Assembly (NCBI GenBank): GCA_905479325.1
Contig: CAJQLW010000009.1
Coordinates: forward strand, 24,023 to 88,022
Length of the DNA stretch: 64,000 nucleotides
Reading direction: 5' to 3'
DNA from: an uncultured Flavobacteriales bacterium
GTDB taxonomy: Bacteria > Bacteroidota > Bacteroidia > Flavobacteriales_E > Vicingaceae
Shown: one piece after another, positions 53,321 to 63,134 of the stretch
Numbering within the stretch: the first letter of the stretch is position 1
Layout: every line of letters begins with the position of its first letter
Program-made: the position numbers and the translations under genes
The notes under the pieces: model-generated
Database searches by the model: none
Told to the model about the DNA's origin: nothing
What the model saw: the letters and a program-made list of their open reading frames with translations, nothing else

Positions 53321-54346
53321 ATGTCTTCAAAGATTTCGTTTGCAATAGTTGGGTGCGGTAGAATTGGTAAGCGCCATGCAAGTATGGTAAAAATTAACCC
53401 CGATACGGAATTGGTAGCATTAATTGATATCAATAAGGAAATTGAGCATGAATTGATGACAGAATTTAACGTCCCTGTTTTTTATTCCATTGAAGATTTT
53501 GTTAATTCAGGTATTGAGTCAGATGTTGTAAATATTTGTACTCCGAATTACCTGCATGCTTCTCAGGCAATAATGGCGTTGAAGAATAACTCTCATGTAG
53601 TTATTGAAAAACCAATGGCACTTTCTAAAGTAGATGCAGAAGAAGTTATTCATGAATCGCTAAAAGTGAATAAGAGGGTATTTTGTGTCATGCAAAATCG
53701 CTATAGTCCACCTTCTCGTTGGCTGAAAGAGGTAGTTGAAAGTGGCGTTCTAGGAAAAATTTACATGGCAAACATTAATTGTTTTTGGAACAGAGACGAC
53801 GATTATTACCAGGGTGGGTCGCCAACTTATTGGAAAGGTAAGTTAGATAAAGATGGAGGAACGCTATTTACTCAATTCAGTCATTTCCTAGATACGATGT
53901 ATTGGCTCTTTGGAGATATCACAAATATTAAAGCAAACTTCTACGATTTTAATCATCAACATACTACAGAGTTTGAAGACTCCGGTATCGTTCAATTTGA
54001 TTTTGTTAAAGGAGGAGCAGGAAGTATTAATTACTCAACGGCTGTTTATGGTCAGAATATGGAGAGCAGCTTATCTATAATTGGAGAAAAGGGAAGTGTT
54101 AAAGTAGGTGGGCAATACATGAATGAGATTGTATATTGTCATATAACAGATTATGAACAACCAATATTAGAAGATACCCTTCCACCAAATGATTATGGCA
54201 AATACAAAGGTAGTGCGGCGAACCACCAATTTGTTATTCAAAATGTAGTTGACGCTTTGCAAGGAAGCAATACAGTTACTACAAATAGCTTGGAAGGATT
54301 AAAAGTTGTTGAAATAATTGAAAACATATACAAATTGAAAAACTAA
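53321..54346 (+). CDS. Gfo/Idh/MocA oxidoreductase, WlbA/WbpB-like
   Basis: This 341-aa protein has an N-terminal Rossmann fold (AIVGCGRIGKRHASMV), the VIEKPMALS motif with the conserved Lys, and a C-terminal half with FWNRDDDYYQGGSPTYWKGKLDKDGGTLFTQFSHFLD. The NRDDxYY...DGG...H pattern resembles WlbA/WbpB, which oxidise C3 of UDP-GlcNAcA on the way to diacetamido uronic acids. A sugar-nucleotide dehydrogenase role is inferred. It is separated from galE by a divergent promoter gap. Confidence 0.8.
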   Translation: MSSKISFAIVGCGRIGKRHASMVKINPDTELVALIDINKEIEHELMTEFNVPVFYSIEDFVNSGIESDVVNICTPNYLHASQAIMALKNNSHVVIEKPMALSKVDAEEVIHESLKVNKRVFCVMQNRYSPPSRWLKEVVESGVLGKIYMANINCFWNRDDDYYQGGSPTYWKGKLDKDGGTLFTQFSHFLDTMYWLFGDITNIKANFYDFNHQHTTEFEDSGIVQFDFVKGGAGSINYSTAVYGQNMESSLSIIGEKGSVKVGGQYMNEIVYCHITDYEQPILEDTLPPNDYGKYKGSAANHQFVIQNVVDALQGSNTVTTNSLEGLKVVEIIENIYKLKN

Positions 54347-54364
54347 AACTTCAATTTATATTTG
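54335..54364 (+). promoter_or_regulatory. Promoter of rho with long leader
   Basis: TTG at 54335-54337, a 19-base spacer and TATATTTG at 54357-54364 match the Bacteroidota -33/-7 consensus. The leader to ATG 54462 is about 90 bases and contains the hairpin CTTGAG-AC-CTCAAG (54379-54392). Confidence 0.6.
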
Positions 54365-54461
54365 TATACTTGCAATGTCTTGAGACCTCAAGGCACAACA
54401 AATCAACTTTCCTAATTTATCAGTTGATTTGGTTAAAATCAAGCTCATTACAAATTATTTC

Positions 54462-56234
54462 ATGTACGACATCCTTCAATTAAACCAGAAAACGGTTATA
54501 GAATTAAAAGAAATTGCAAAGCAATTAGAAGTAAAAAAATTCCAAAAATTAAAAAAGGAAGAACTAGTTTATCAGATTTTAGACCGGCAGGCAGTTAAGC
54601 CAGATGCTGTTAAGTCAATAAACAAAGAGACTTCAAAACCTAGCACTAAACCTGCTAGAAAACCAAAAGCTCCTAAAGCAAAAACAGATACGTCTGCACC
54701 AAAAGCTGAAAAGGTGGAAGAAAAAGCGGCTCCTAAAGTTGCAGCTTCTAAAGAAGAGAAACCTGAAGAAAAGAAAGAAGAACCTAAAAAAGTAGCTTAT
54801 CCCAAAAAAGCCCCTTCTGAAAGAAAGGTAAGACCTAGAATAGAGGCGGAAAAGAAAGCTAATTTATTCTCTGAGACGAAGGATGATAATGAAAAAGTAG
54901 AGGCTAAAGAAGCTCCTAAGAAAGAAGAAGGGAAAGCTCAGAATGTTAGGAATAATTCAAACGATTCAAACAACAACAGGGCTTCGAACAATTCTCAAGC
55001 AGAAAATACAAACGCTAAGAATCCAAACGGGAATAGCAATAACAACAACAATAACAATAATCAAAATAATCAACCACAGCATCAAAATCAGAAGCCGAAA
55101 AGGCGAGAGTATGACTTTGATGGGATTATAGATGCTGAAGGAGTTTTAGAAATGATGCCTGACGGGTATGGTTTTTTAAGGTCTTCAGATTATAATTATC
55201 TGAATTCTCCTGATGATGTTTACGTTTCTGTTTCTCAAGTAAAACTTTTTGGACTGAAGACAGGTGATACGGTTCGCGGAACTGTTAGACCACCGAAAGA
55301 AGGCGAAAAGTATTTTCCATTAATTAAATTGATTGAAATAAACGGTAGAGAGCCAAGTTTCGTAAGAGACCGTGTTCCTTTTGAATACTTAACTCCATTG
55401 TTTCCGTCAGAAAAATTTAAACTTTCTGGTCATAAAGAAGAATCTTTATCTACAAGGGTAATTGATTTATTTACTCCGATAGGAAAAGGCCAAAGGGGAC
55501 TAATTGTAGCACAGCCTAAAACTGGTAAAACAACCTTATTAAAGGAAGTAGCCAATGCAATTGCTGCAAATCATCCTGAGGTTTATTTATTGATTTTGTT
55601 AATTGATGAAAGGCCTGAAGAAGTAACTGATATGTCACGTTCGGTAAATGCCGAGGTAATCGCTTCAACATTTGATGAACCGGCAGAAAGGCATGTAAAG
55701 GTAGCTAACATTGTGTTAGAGAAAGCGAAACGCATGACTGAATGTGGCCACGATGTGGTTATTTTATTGGATTCAATAACAAGACTAGCTAGAGCTTATA
55801 ATACTGTTTCTCCTGCCTCAGGTAAGGTGCTTTCTGGTGGTGTAGATGCAAATGCTTTGCACAAGCCAAAAAGATTTTTTGGTGCAGCCAGAAAAATTGA
55901 AAATGGAGGATCGTTAACTATTTTAGCAACTGCGTTAACAGAAACAGGGTCTAAGATGGATGAGGTTATCTTTGAAGAATTTAAAGGAACTGGTAACATG
56001 GAACTTCAATTAGATCGTAAAATTTCTAACCGAAGAATTTATCCTGCAATTGATATTGTTTCTTCTTCAACTAGAAAAGAAGATCTACTTCTAGGCAAAG
56101 CTGTAACTCAAAAAATGTGGGTACTTAGAAACCACATTGCTGATATGAATCCCGTTGAGGCTATGGATTTCTTGAAAAGTCAAATGTCTAGAACTAAAGA
56201 TAATGACGAGTTTTTAGTGTCGATGAATAGCTAG
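54462..56234 (+). CDS. rho: Transcription termination factor Rho with disordered insertion
   Basis: This 590-aa protein has an N-terminal SAP-like Rho_N helix bundle ([22 protein letters not shown]). Residues of about 45-210 are low-complexity: Lys/Glu/Pro/Ala-rich, then a run dominated by Asn. The RNA-binding cold-shock-like domain follows ([18 protein letters not shown]), then the hexameric ATPase with [17 protein letters not shown] (Walker A), [13 protein letters not shown] and [16 protein letters not shown] (Walker B). The motor is intact. Bacteroidota Rho often carries such an insertion. An upstream ATG (54429) lacks Rho-like sequence, so 54462 is preferred. Confidence 0.96.
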   Translation: MYDILQLNQKTVIELKEIAKQLEVKKFQKLKKEELVYQILDRQAVKPDAVKSINKETSKPSTKPARKPKAPKAKTDTSAPKAEKVEEKAAPKVAASKEEKPEEKKEEPKKVAYPKKAPSERKVRPRIEAEKKANLFSETKDDNEKVEAKEAPKKEEGKAQNVRNNSNDSNNNRASNNSQAENTNAKNPNGNSNNNNNNNNQNNQPQHQNQKPKRREYDFDGIIDAEGVLEMMPDGYGFLRSSDYNYLNSPDDVYVSVSQVKLFGLKTGDTVRGTVRPPKEGEKYFPLIKLIEINGREPSFVRDRVPFEYLTPLFPSEKFKLSGHKEESLSTRVIDLFTPIGKGQRGLIVAQPKTGKTTLLKEVANAIAANHPEVYLLILLIDERPEEVTDMSRSVNAEVIASTFDEPAERHVKVANIVLEKAKRMTECGHDVVILLDSITRLARAYNTVSPASGKVLSGGVDANALHKPKRFFGAARKIENGGSLTILATALTETGSKMDEVIFEEFKGTGNMELQLDRKISNRRIYPAIDIVSSSTRKEDLLLGKAVTQKMWVLRNHIADMNPVEAMDFLKSQMSRTKDNDEFLVSMNS

Positions 56235-56237
56235 TAG

Positions 56238-56738
56238 ATGAAAACTCATTTCTCTATTGTCGTTTGGATGTTGGTCGTTTCAATGTCTTTAAGAATGTTG
56301 ATTTTTATTCAACATTGGCAATTTACCTCATGGGAGTATCTTTATTTTTTTGGAAACCCTTTTATAATGATGACTGGAATATTTCTAGGAATTAGGCTTT
56401 TCAAGCAATTAAATGAAAGTAAGACGTCGTTCTTGGCTGATTTAAAGGCAGGAATGAAAGTTGCAGGAATGTATGCTGTGCTTATGGCAGCATTTGCTTA
56501 TTTATATTATAGTTTTATTGATAGCGAATATTTGATAATGAAGCTAGAATCTCAAATTCAAATAGTTATAAAAAATGGAGCGAATCAAGGCGATGTTTTG
56601 AAGCATAGAGAAAATGGAAGATTTTTCTTATCTGCTTACTTCATGAGCACAATTACATTAGTTGGGTTTATTATTCTTGGCACATTTTACTCTTCTCTTA
56701 TAACATTCTTTGTTAGAAAAGTAAGAAACGAGGCTTAA
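56238..56738 (+). CDS. DUF4199-family membrane protein
   Basis: This 166-aa protein has about four membrane helices (about 8-24, 37-52, 76-94, 136-157), and LADLKAGMKVAGMYAVLMAAFAYLYYSFID is typical of DUF4199. Function unknown. It begins 3 bases after rho and is probably co-transcribed with it. It overlaps the convergent mpl gene by 4 bases. Confidence 0.78.
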   Translation: MKTHFSIVVWMLVVSMSLRMLIFIQHWQFTSWEYLYFFGNPFIMMTGIFLGIRLFKQLNESKTSFLADLKAGMKVAGMYAVLMAAFAYLYYSFIDSEYLIMKLESQIQIVIKNGANQGDVLKHRENGRFFLSAYFMSTITLVGFIILGTFYSSLITFFVRKVRNEA

Positions 56739-58084
56739 ACCAATTCCTGAGCAAACTCATTTAGGTTCAATCCGTCAAAATTCCCAGAAGTCATTAATAG
56801 AACGACTGAGTTATCGAGATTCTGTGATTTCAAATAGCTTGTAACTAGCTGCGCATCATCGTAAACGGTAACCTTCGATGGCAAGAATGCATCTTCCACA
56901 TCTTGTTTGGATATGGTTTCTAGCCCTTTGTGCTGAATTGTTTTTGGGTTGAAAAAAACAATCGCTTCATCTGTGGCGCTCATACAACCTGAATATTCTT
57001 TTAGAAATGTTTTGTTTAAGCTACTGAAAGTGTGTAACTCCATACAGGCAATTACTTTTTTGTCGGCGTATTGTTTTTTAACGGCTGCACTTGTGGCTTT
57101 TAGTTTAGAGGGGGAATGTGCAAAATCTTTGTAAACCACTGTTTTTTCACTTCTTGCAATTTCTTCTAAGCGTTTAGCAGCACCGCTGAAACTTTGAATT
57201 GCTTGGTAAAAGTCTTGTTCTTCAATACCTAACTCAACACAAACATTCAATGCAGCCATCATGTTTTGCAAGTTATGTTCTCCAAACACTTTTATCGGTA
57301 ACCAGCCAAAGTTTGTTCCTACAGAAGTTATTCCGTTCTCAATTCTATGAGTTGGAGTAGTGTAAGGCCTAAGGCGAATACCGCTGGTAGAATCTGCTAT
57401 TTTTTTCAATTCTTCATCACCATAGAAATAGGTGAGCAATCCTTCAGGCTCTATTGTTTTGCTGAATAATTCAAACTGCTCTACATAGTTATCAAAAGTT
57501 GGGAATACATTAATGTGATCCCAAGCTACTCCGCTGAGCACAGCAATTTGAGGTTTATACCATAAAAATTTGGGTCTTCTATCAATTGGCGAAGAAAGGT
57601 ATTCGTCGCCTTCAATAACCATAATTGGAGCATCGGTAAAGCTTACCATTGTTTCAAACCCTTCTAATTGCGCTCCTACTAAATAATCGAAAGCAATGTT
57701 TTGGTGTTGAAGAACGTGCAGAATCATAGAAGTAATCGATGTTTTGCCGTGGCTGCCTCCAATTACAACTCTTTTCTTGTCTTTTGCTTGCTCGTAAACA
57801 TATTCTGGGTAAGAATATATTTTAAGTCCTAGTTCCTGTGCTTTCAGTAATTCAGGATTATCCTTTTTGGCGTGCATTCCTAAAATAATGGCATCTAATT
57901 CAGCCGAAATAAGTTCAGGGTTCCAACCTTCTTTTGTGGGCAATAAACCGTGCTTTGCTAATCTGCTTTTCGATGGTTCAAAAATTTCATCATCAGATCC
58001 GCAAACGCTAAACCCTTTTTTATGCAATGCAATGGCCATGTTATGCATGGCGCTGCCTCCAACGGCTATAAAGTGAACTTTCAT
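56735..58084 (-). CDS. mpl: UDP-N-acetylmuramate tripeptide ligase Mpl
   Basis: This 449-aa Mur-ligase relative attaches recycled L-Ala-gamma-D-Glu-meso-DAP to UDP-MurNAc. It shows HFIAVGGSAMHNMAIALHKKG (UDP-binding), VVIGGSHGKTSITSMILHVL (ATP P-loop), VAWDHINVFPTFDNYVEQF and VVYKDFAHSPSKLKATSAA. The GGSAMHNMA sequence favours Mpl over MurC. Recycling genes are otherwise absent here. A TATTTTTG box sits 18 bases upstream. Confidence 0.92.
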   Translation of the reverse strand: MKVHFIAVGGSAMHNMAIALHKKGFSVCGSDDEIFEPSKSRLAKHGLLPTKEGWNPELISAELDAIILGMHAKKDNPELLKAQELGLKIYSYPEYVYEQAKDKKRVVIGGSHGKTSITSMILHVLQHQNIAFDYLVGAQLEGFETMVSFTDAPIMVIEGDEYLSSPIDRRPKFLWYKPQIAVLSGVAWDHINVFPTFDNYVEQFELFSKTIEPEGLLTYFYGDEELKKIADSTSGIRLRPYTTPTHRIENGITSVGTNFGWLPIKVFGEHNLQNMMAALNVCVELGIEEQDFYQAIQSFSGAAKRLEEIARSEKTVVYKDFAHSPSKLKATSAAVKKQYADKKVIACMELHTFSSLNKTFLKEYSGCMSATDEAIVFFNPKTIQHKGLETISKQDVEDAFLPSKVTVYDDAQLVTSYLKSQNLDNSVVLLMTSGNFDGLNLNEFAQELV

Positions 58085-58101
58085 GCCTCTAAGGTAGCGC
58101 C

Positions 58102-58109
58102 CAAAAATA
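58102..58109 (-). promoter_or_regulatory. -7 box TATTTTTG of mpl
   Basis: This is an exact TAnnTTTG match on the minus strand, 17 bases before the mpl ATG. Confidence 0.45.
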
Positions 58110-58151
58110 AACTACAGTAGAGGTGTGCTGATAGTTATTAACTGAACACGT

Positions 58152-59867
58152 TTAATACTTGAATTCTACTTGAAAAAAATCTAAATTATCTATTCTTAAC
58201 CGTTTATATATGTATTCATTCCAATCGGTCATGCCTTTTTTATTGGTACCACCTGCAGTTTCAGTAAAAAATGCTCTCGATAGTTCAACAATCTCTGAAT
58301 TCGTTTGATCATAAAGTCGTTCAATGGTTTTTAGAGGCAAGTTTGGTGTAATCCGTTTTTGCAATTCACGTTTTTCTATTTCTATTAAGTCAAAATACAT
58401 ATTTATAAAAGCGAGGCTGTTAGGGTTGGTTTCAAAATTTGAATAGCTTGTAAATGGATCGAAAATAGTAACCAGTTGAATATCGTTATGCGGTCCAAAC
58501 TAATCAATATTCATAAATATCTTCACATCTAGGTTGTATTTTAAATATACGTTCATGTATTTCCTTGCAGAAGAATTGTCCTTAATATCAGTGAGATTCA
58601 TTCGTTTTAAAGACCATTTACGATAGGTCGGCTGACTGAAGCTAATCTGCCTAGTAATTGGGTCGTACGAAAACGAGTCGATTAAATTAGTGGTGTTGCT
58701 TTTAATGAATAGTTGCTTTTCAGACTCATTCGCCATGAGTTTGAATTCGCTATTGTGATCCCAGTAATTCTTGTTATAAGGTGCTAGGTTTATTCCCTGG
58801 TAATCGTTTAAACGGTAGTCTTTTTCAAAGTAAGGTAAAACAAATAAATTTTTGTAATCGTATGCGAATAGAGCTGCTTTTGTGTTAACTGTAACTTCTT
58901 CCTTATTTTTTCGGAGGTAATTTAACGTGTAATTAAAATCAATTGATTTAACGGTATTTTTTCCGTCAATTAGGTGAAAGGTTTTGGTAATGTCGAAGTT
59001 GATGGCTTTGATCTGGTCAGCATTTCCAACAGCTAAAAAGGGTGAATTGGCACCTTCTTCATTTTGTAATCGTATTTTTTTCAGTAATTGATTTGTAGAA
59101 TCCAACCAAAGGCGGCCGTGAAATTTACCTTCTTCATTTCGTTCTTTAAAGTCAATTACATAGATCGTTTCGTTATTTTCAGTAAATTTTTCTACAAAGC
59201 TCAGGTCAAATTTCTTTTTCAATTTCAACCCATTCCACTCTAAAGGAGAACCGGGGAAATATAGATTAAAATCAAAGGTTTTGTGCAAGTTAATTCCTGT
59301 ACTAGTACCCATGGAAACATAGGAGTTGTTCTCAAATTTCGACAAATAAATACGCCCATTATTTAAGTCTAAACGTTGAATATCATGGTTTTGGTAGGTT
59401 CCATTGTAGTACACTTCAACCAATTCAACTTGTTGGTTGTTTATTTCGCTTTTCAACAGAAAGTAAGTTTTAGCAGCAAGTTCTTCAGTGAATCTATTTT
59501 TTCGGCAGCTGGCTACTAAATCATATAAAAAATTGCTAGAGGCACTGATCACAACCTGTTCTATAGATACTGATTTTGGTGTTCAGCAAATTTGTTTTTC
59601 AGTGATTAACTCTTTTACCGAGATGATTTTTTGCTCGTAACCAATAAAAGTAATGCGCAACGAATCATCAGATGTCGTTTCTAAATAGAAATTGCCTTCA
59701 AAATTAGTAGCAGTTCCAGTTTTATTTTGAATACTTAAAACGTTGGCGAAAGGTAAAGTCTCTTTTGTTTCACAGTCCAAAACTTGTCCTTGTAAAGTAA
59801 CTTTTTCTCGAGCAAATCCGTCAAACAGTAAAAAAAATAAAATAAGAAAGATAAATAATTTATTCAT
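58152..59867 (-). pseudogene. Carboxypeptidase-regulatory-like surface protein with two in-frame stops
   Basis: One frame of 572 codons is open from ATG 59867 to TAA/TAG-type end at 58152 except for TGA at 59583-59585 and TAG at 58500-58502. The first part (94 aa) has a signal peptide and a CarboxypepD_reg-like domain (GQVLDCETKETLPFANVLSI, FIGYEQKI). After the TGA the frame reads TPKSVSIEQVVISAS, the usual continuation of such domains. A 350-aa barrel-like region follows, then a C-terminal 82-aa-plus segment. No frameshift is needed. Most likely a recently inactivated gene; sequencing error or stop readthrough remain possible. Confidence 0.8.
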
Positions 59868-59967
59868 GCTCTACTTGACACAATTTTAGATAGATTTGAT
59901 GTATTGGCTCATAAATTTAATTGATTTAACTTGAATACATTTAAATTTCAAGAATAGAACAAATTGT

Positions 59968-59975
59968 TACTTTCG
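59968..59975 (+). promoter_or_regulatory. -7-like box TACTTTCG before the DUF3667 gene
   Basis: One mismatch to TAnnTTTG, 16 bases before the GTG start at 59992. Confidence 0.35.
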
Positions 59976-59991
59976 CTTAAAACCAACTCAG

Positions 59992-60729
59992 GTGAAAAAT
60001 TGCCCAAATTGCACAGAAACACTATCTAAAACGTTTACGTTTTGCCCAACTTGCGGACAAGAGACACAACTTGATCATAGCGTGGCGAGCTTGTTGACGC
60101 AATTTTTGAATGATTACTTCACCTTCGACTCAAAGATTATTCGAAGTGTACTTCCACTCATTTTAAAACCCGCTTTTTTAACAACAGAGTATTTAAAGGG
60201 TAGGCGAGTGCAATACATAGCGCCGTTGAGGTTGTTTATTTTTATCAGTTTAATTTTCTTTTTATTGATAAGTTGGTCCAATTCAGGAAATGTCAATGCT
60301 GGAGAGCAAGTAAATGGTTTTAACAATGCTTTTTGGAATCGTTTTTTTGACTCATGGTTGCCAAAACTCTTTTTTGTGTTATTGCCGCTTTTCGCGCTTC
60401 TAATTTCAATGCTTTACCGTCGTCAAAAACGTGGAATGATGCCGCATTTTTTATTTGCCCTACACTTTCATTCTTCACTATTCTTTATGGGAATTATTTA
60501 CATTGTAGTGAGTTATGTTTTTGGCAAGCTTCAGTGGTTGATTTTTAATCAAGTGTTTTTGGGCTTATGTGGCCTTTATTTGGCGTATTACCTATGGAAA
60601 AGTTTACGTAGAATGTATGGTGAATCAAGGTTGAAAACCAGTTGGAAATTCATAACTCTCTGTTCTTTATATACAATATTGCTAGTTGCATCTACATTTG
60701 TTTTGCTGCTTTTTAGCTATAATTATTAA
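59992..60729 (+). CDS. DUF3667-family membrane protein with zinc ribbon
   Basis: This 245-aa protein begins with GTG. The N-terminus MKNCPNCTETLSKTFTFCPTCGQ is a four-Cys zinc ribbon. The DUF3667 core follows (FLNDYFTFDSKIIRSVLPLILKPAFLTTEYLKGRRVQYIAPLRLFIF), with about five membrane helices. The function of the family is not known. It is monocistronic or shares a transcript with the dehydrogenase gene 25 bases downstream. Confidence 0.85.
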   Translation: MKNCPNCTETLSKTFTFCPTCGQETQLDHSVASLLTQFLNDYFTFDSKIIRSVLPLILKPAFLTTEYLKGRRVQYIAPLRLFIFISLIFFLLISWSNSGNVNAGEQVNGFNNAFWNRFFDSWLPKLFFVLLPLFALLISMLYRRQKRGMMPHFLFALHFHSSLFFMGIIYIVVSYVFGKLQWLIFNQVFLGLCGLYLAYYLWKSLRRMYGESRLKTSWKFITLCSLYTILLVASTFVLLLFSYNY

Positions 60730-60754
60730 CTTCGTGCACCTAAATTTTAGACGC

Positions 60755-61960
60755 ATGAGAATAGGTATAATCAAAGAAGGAAAAAATCCACCAGACAAGC
60801 GAGTTCCGTTTACTCCGCAGCAATGTAAATCTATTGTAGATAACTATCCTGAAGTTGAGTTATACATTCAAAAAAGTCCTATTCGTGCGTTTCGAGATGA
60901 GGAATACGAAGAGTTGGGGCTCACACTTGTAGATGAGCTTTCGGATGTGGACACTGTTTTTGGTGTGAAGGAGGTAAATATTGAAGATTTAATACCCAAT
61001 AAAACACACTTTTTCTTTTCGCATACCATTAAAGAGCAACCTTATAATCGAGATTTACTGCAAGCTGTAATTGATAAAAATGTGAGCTTGGTCGACTACG
61101 AAGTTTTAACAAAACCAAACAAAACAAGGTTAGTAGGTTTTGGAAGATACGCCGGAATTGTAGGAACATACAATGCTTTTTTAGCCTATGGAGTAAGAAC
61201 CGGGAAGTACAGTTTAAAGGCAGCTAACAAATGTGCTGACCGAGCTGAAATGGAAAGCGAATTACCTAAAATTAAATTACCTAACGATTTTAAAATTGCC
61301 TTAACCGGACTAGGCAGAGTAGCCGGAGGAGCGATTGAAGTATTGAAAAAGATGGGTGTAAAACAAGTAGACCCAACTTCTTTTTTAGAAAATGAATTTA
61401 ATGAACCAGTATTTGCGCAACTTTCGGTAACCGATTACTTTAAGAAGAAAGATGGCGGAGCATTTAAACGCAAAGACGCTTATGAAAATGCAAAAGATTT
61501 CGACTCTGATTTTATGAAGTTTGCTAAAACAGCAAACATGTATATTCCTTGTCATTTTTGGGACGCAGAAGCTCCGTTTATTTTTACCAAACAAGAGTTA
61601 GCTTCTCCTGATTTTAAGATTGAAGTTATTGCAGACATTAGTTGCGATATTGCAGGGCCAATACCTTCCACAATACGACCCTCAACCATTGCATTGCCTA
61701 TTTATGAGGTAAATAAAAAGACATTAGAAGAGGTTGAAACAACAAGTGAAGAAAGTATTACTGTCATGGCAGTAGATAATTTACCTTGTGAATTACCCAA
61801 AGATGCGTCTGAAGATTTTGGCAACGAACTTTTGAAAAGCATTTTGCCTGCTTTACTAAGGCAAGACCCAGATCAAATCATAGACAGAGCTACCATTGCA
61901 AAAAATGGAGATTTAAATTCTCACTTTGAGTATTTGAGAGACTACTTGGCAGGGAGGTAG
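60755..61960 (+). CDS. Saccharopine/alanine dehydrogenase-like NAD(P) oxidoreductase
   Basis: This 401-aa protein starts at ATG 60755 (MRIGIIKEGKNPPDKRVPFTP), the classic AlaDH/PNT N-terminal motif R-x-P-F/L-x-P. An upstream in-frame ATG (60686) lies inside the preceding gene and adds unrelated residues. The dinucleotide fold is IALTGLGRVAGGAIEVLKKMG (G-x-G-x-x-G), and VIADISCDIAGPIPSTIRPSTIA is a substrate-binding block. It resembles the lysine-forming saccharopine dehydrogenase (LYS1-like) group in Bacteroidota; the substrate is not certain. Confidence 0.82.
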   Translation: MRIGIIKEGKNPPDKRVPFTPQQCKSIVDNYPEVELYIQKSPIRAFRDEEYEELGLTLVDELSDVDTVFGVKEVNIEDLIPNKTHFFFSHTIKEQPYNRDLLQAVIDKNVSLVDYEVLTKPNKTRLVGFGRYAGIVGTYNAFLAYGVRTGKYSLKAANKCADRAEMESELPKIKLPNDFKIALTGLGRVAGGAIEVLKKMGVKQVDPTSFLENEFNEPVFAQLSVTDYFKKKDGGAFKRKDAYENAKDFDSDFMKFAKTANMYIPCHFWDAEAPFIFTKQELASPDFKIEVIADISCDIAGPIPSTIRPSTIALPIYEVNKKTLEEVETTSEESITVMAVDNLPCELPKDASEDFGNELLKSILPALLRQDPDQIIDRATIAKNGDLNSHFEYLRDYLAGR

Positions 61961-61966
61961 TTAGAT

Positions 61967-62701
61967 CTAAAAAGAGTAAATCAGCGAAGCAGTGCCATTG
62001 TTTTTACCAAAACTTGGAAATAGTTGCCAATTTGTGTTTTGGTGTTTTTTAGTAACGAAACGACCAATGGCATACCCTAAGCTGCCACCAACTATAACAT
62101 CTGAAAACCAATGTGTGTCTTCTGTAACTCTTGACAGGCCGGCCACTGTTGCTAGGGTATAACAAGTAACTGGAACCCATTTGTGTTCAGAATATTGCCG
62201 TGCAATTACAGTTGCCATTCCCCAAGCCATAATGGTATGCCCTGATGGAAATGCATCGTAAGGAGAAAAGCTTTGAGTGTATCGTTTAAACATGGCTGAA
62301 GGACCATTCCATTTGTCAGTTCCATTATTCACACTTGGTCTTTGCCTGCTTGCTAGGTGCTTCATTACTTGAATAACAATACCTGAATGAATAAATGTTT
62401 GGTAACCAAAATATGCCGTTCTTTTTGCTTTTTCATTTTTAAATACAAGGCCACTAGCTAAAAAAAGGGTTGAAACGCTGAGGCTAGTTTTATCATCGCC
62501 CATATAGGTAATAATTGGGCTAATATCATCTACAAAATGGTGCTTTCGTTGAAAGGTTTTGAATTCGCTATAAATTTCTTCATCATAAATAATTGCAGCA
62601 GTAGTAGCCGCTATGATTGGCAAAGTAATTAATACATCTTTCTTTTTCATGCGCAACGGCGAAGTCCAAATTCTAGCTTGATCTTGCATGAGACTTTTCA
62701 C
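61967..62701 (-). CDS. PAP2-family phosphatase, N-terminus cut off by IS3 element
   Basis: The frame has all three PAP2 phosphatase motifs: K-x6-RP in KHLASRQRPS, PSGHTIMAWG, and S-R-x5-H-x3-D in SRVTEDTHWFSD. It should dephosphorylate a lipid or other phosphate ester at the periplasmic face. The 244-aa product from GTG 62701 lacks a signal sequence. The same frame continues upstream to 62776 as LSTIISFSNYANSDSS, the end of a signal peptide, and is then interrupted by the IS end at 62777. The real start codon is therefore lost or lies beyond the element, and the gene is probably non-functional or mislocalised. Confidence 0.82.
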   Translation of the reverse strand: MKSLMQDQARIWTSPLRMKKKDVLITLPIIAATTAAIIYDEEIYSEFKTFQRKHHFVDDISPIITYMGDDKTSLSVSTLFLASGLVFKNEKAKRTAYFGYQTFIHSGIVIQVMKHLASRQRPSVNNGTDKWNGPSAMFKRYTQSFSPYDAFPSGHTIMAWGMATVIARQYSEHKWVPVTCYTLATVAGLSRVTEDTHWFSDVIVGGSLGYAIGRFVTKKHQNTNWQLFPSFGKNNGTASLIYSF

Positions 62702-62776
62702 AATCCAAATTTGATTGTTATCTAATCTCGACGAATCTGAATTGGCGTAATTTGAGAAGCTTATAATCGTTGAAAG

Positions 62777-62788
62777 TATAATACCTCG
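62777..62788 (+). repeat. Left terminal inverted repeat of the IS3 element
   Basis: These twelve bases are an exact reverse complement of 63989-64000. The true ends may differ by a base or two because the outer flank is seen on one side only. Confidence 0.8.
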
Positions 62789-62833
62789 ACAAATTCGAAC
62801 CGTTAGTTAAGTTGAAAAAGTTTAACTTAGAAA

Positions 62834-63115
62834 ATGGAAATTATGAAGAAAATGAGAAGAAAATTTAGCAATGAGTTCAAAGCACAAGTTGCCATTGAAG
62901 CTTTAAAAGAGCGAGAAACATTGTCAAAATTGGCATTACGTTTTGAGTTACATCAAAATCAAATAAGCCAGTGGAAACAAGAATTTTTAGCTAAAAGTAG
63001 CGCGGTTTTTGATGGTAAGAACAGTAAAGTTGATAAAACAGAAGCCGAAACAGAAAAGCTATACACCAAGATTGGGAGGTTAGAAATGGAGCGAGACTTC
63101 TTAAAAAAAGCTTAA
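62834..63115 (+). CDS. IS3-family transposase OrfA
   Basis: This 93-aa protein has an N-terminal helix-turn-helix (RRKFSNEFKAQVAIEAL...LALRFELHQNQISQWKQEFL) and a leucine-zipper-like C-terminus (AETEKLYTKIGRLEMERDFLKKA). It binds the terminal repeats. The gene ends in a run of seven A (63103-63109), the usual site of ribosomal frameshifting in this family. The downstream orfB is in +1 relative to orfA rather than the usual -1. Confidence 0.9.
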   Translation: MEIMKKMRRKFSNEFKAQVAIEALKERETLSKLALRFELHQNQISQWKQEFLAKSSAVFDGKNSKVDKTEAETEKLYTKIGRLEMERDFLKKA

Positions 63116-63134
63116 CCAAATTGGGACATACGAC

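Noticed and set aside
58400..58500. Frameshift between the two downstream fragments of the broken surface-protein gene
   Set aside because: The distance between the fragments is a multiple of three and the intervening codons are open, so only the in-frame TAG separates them.
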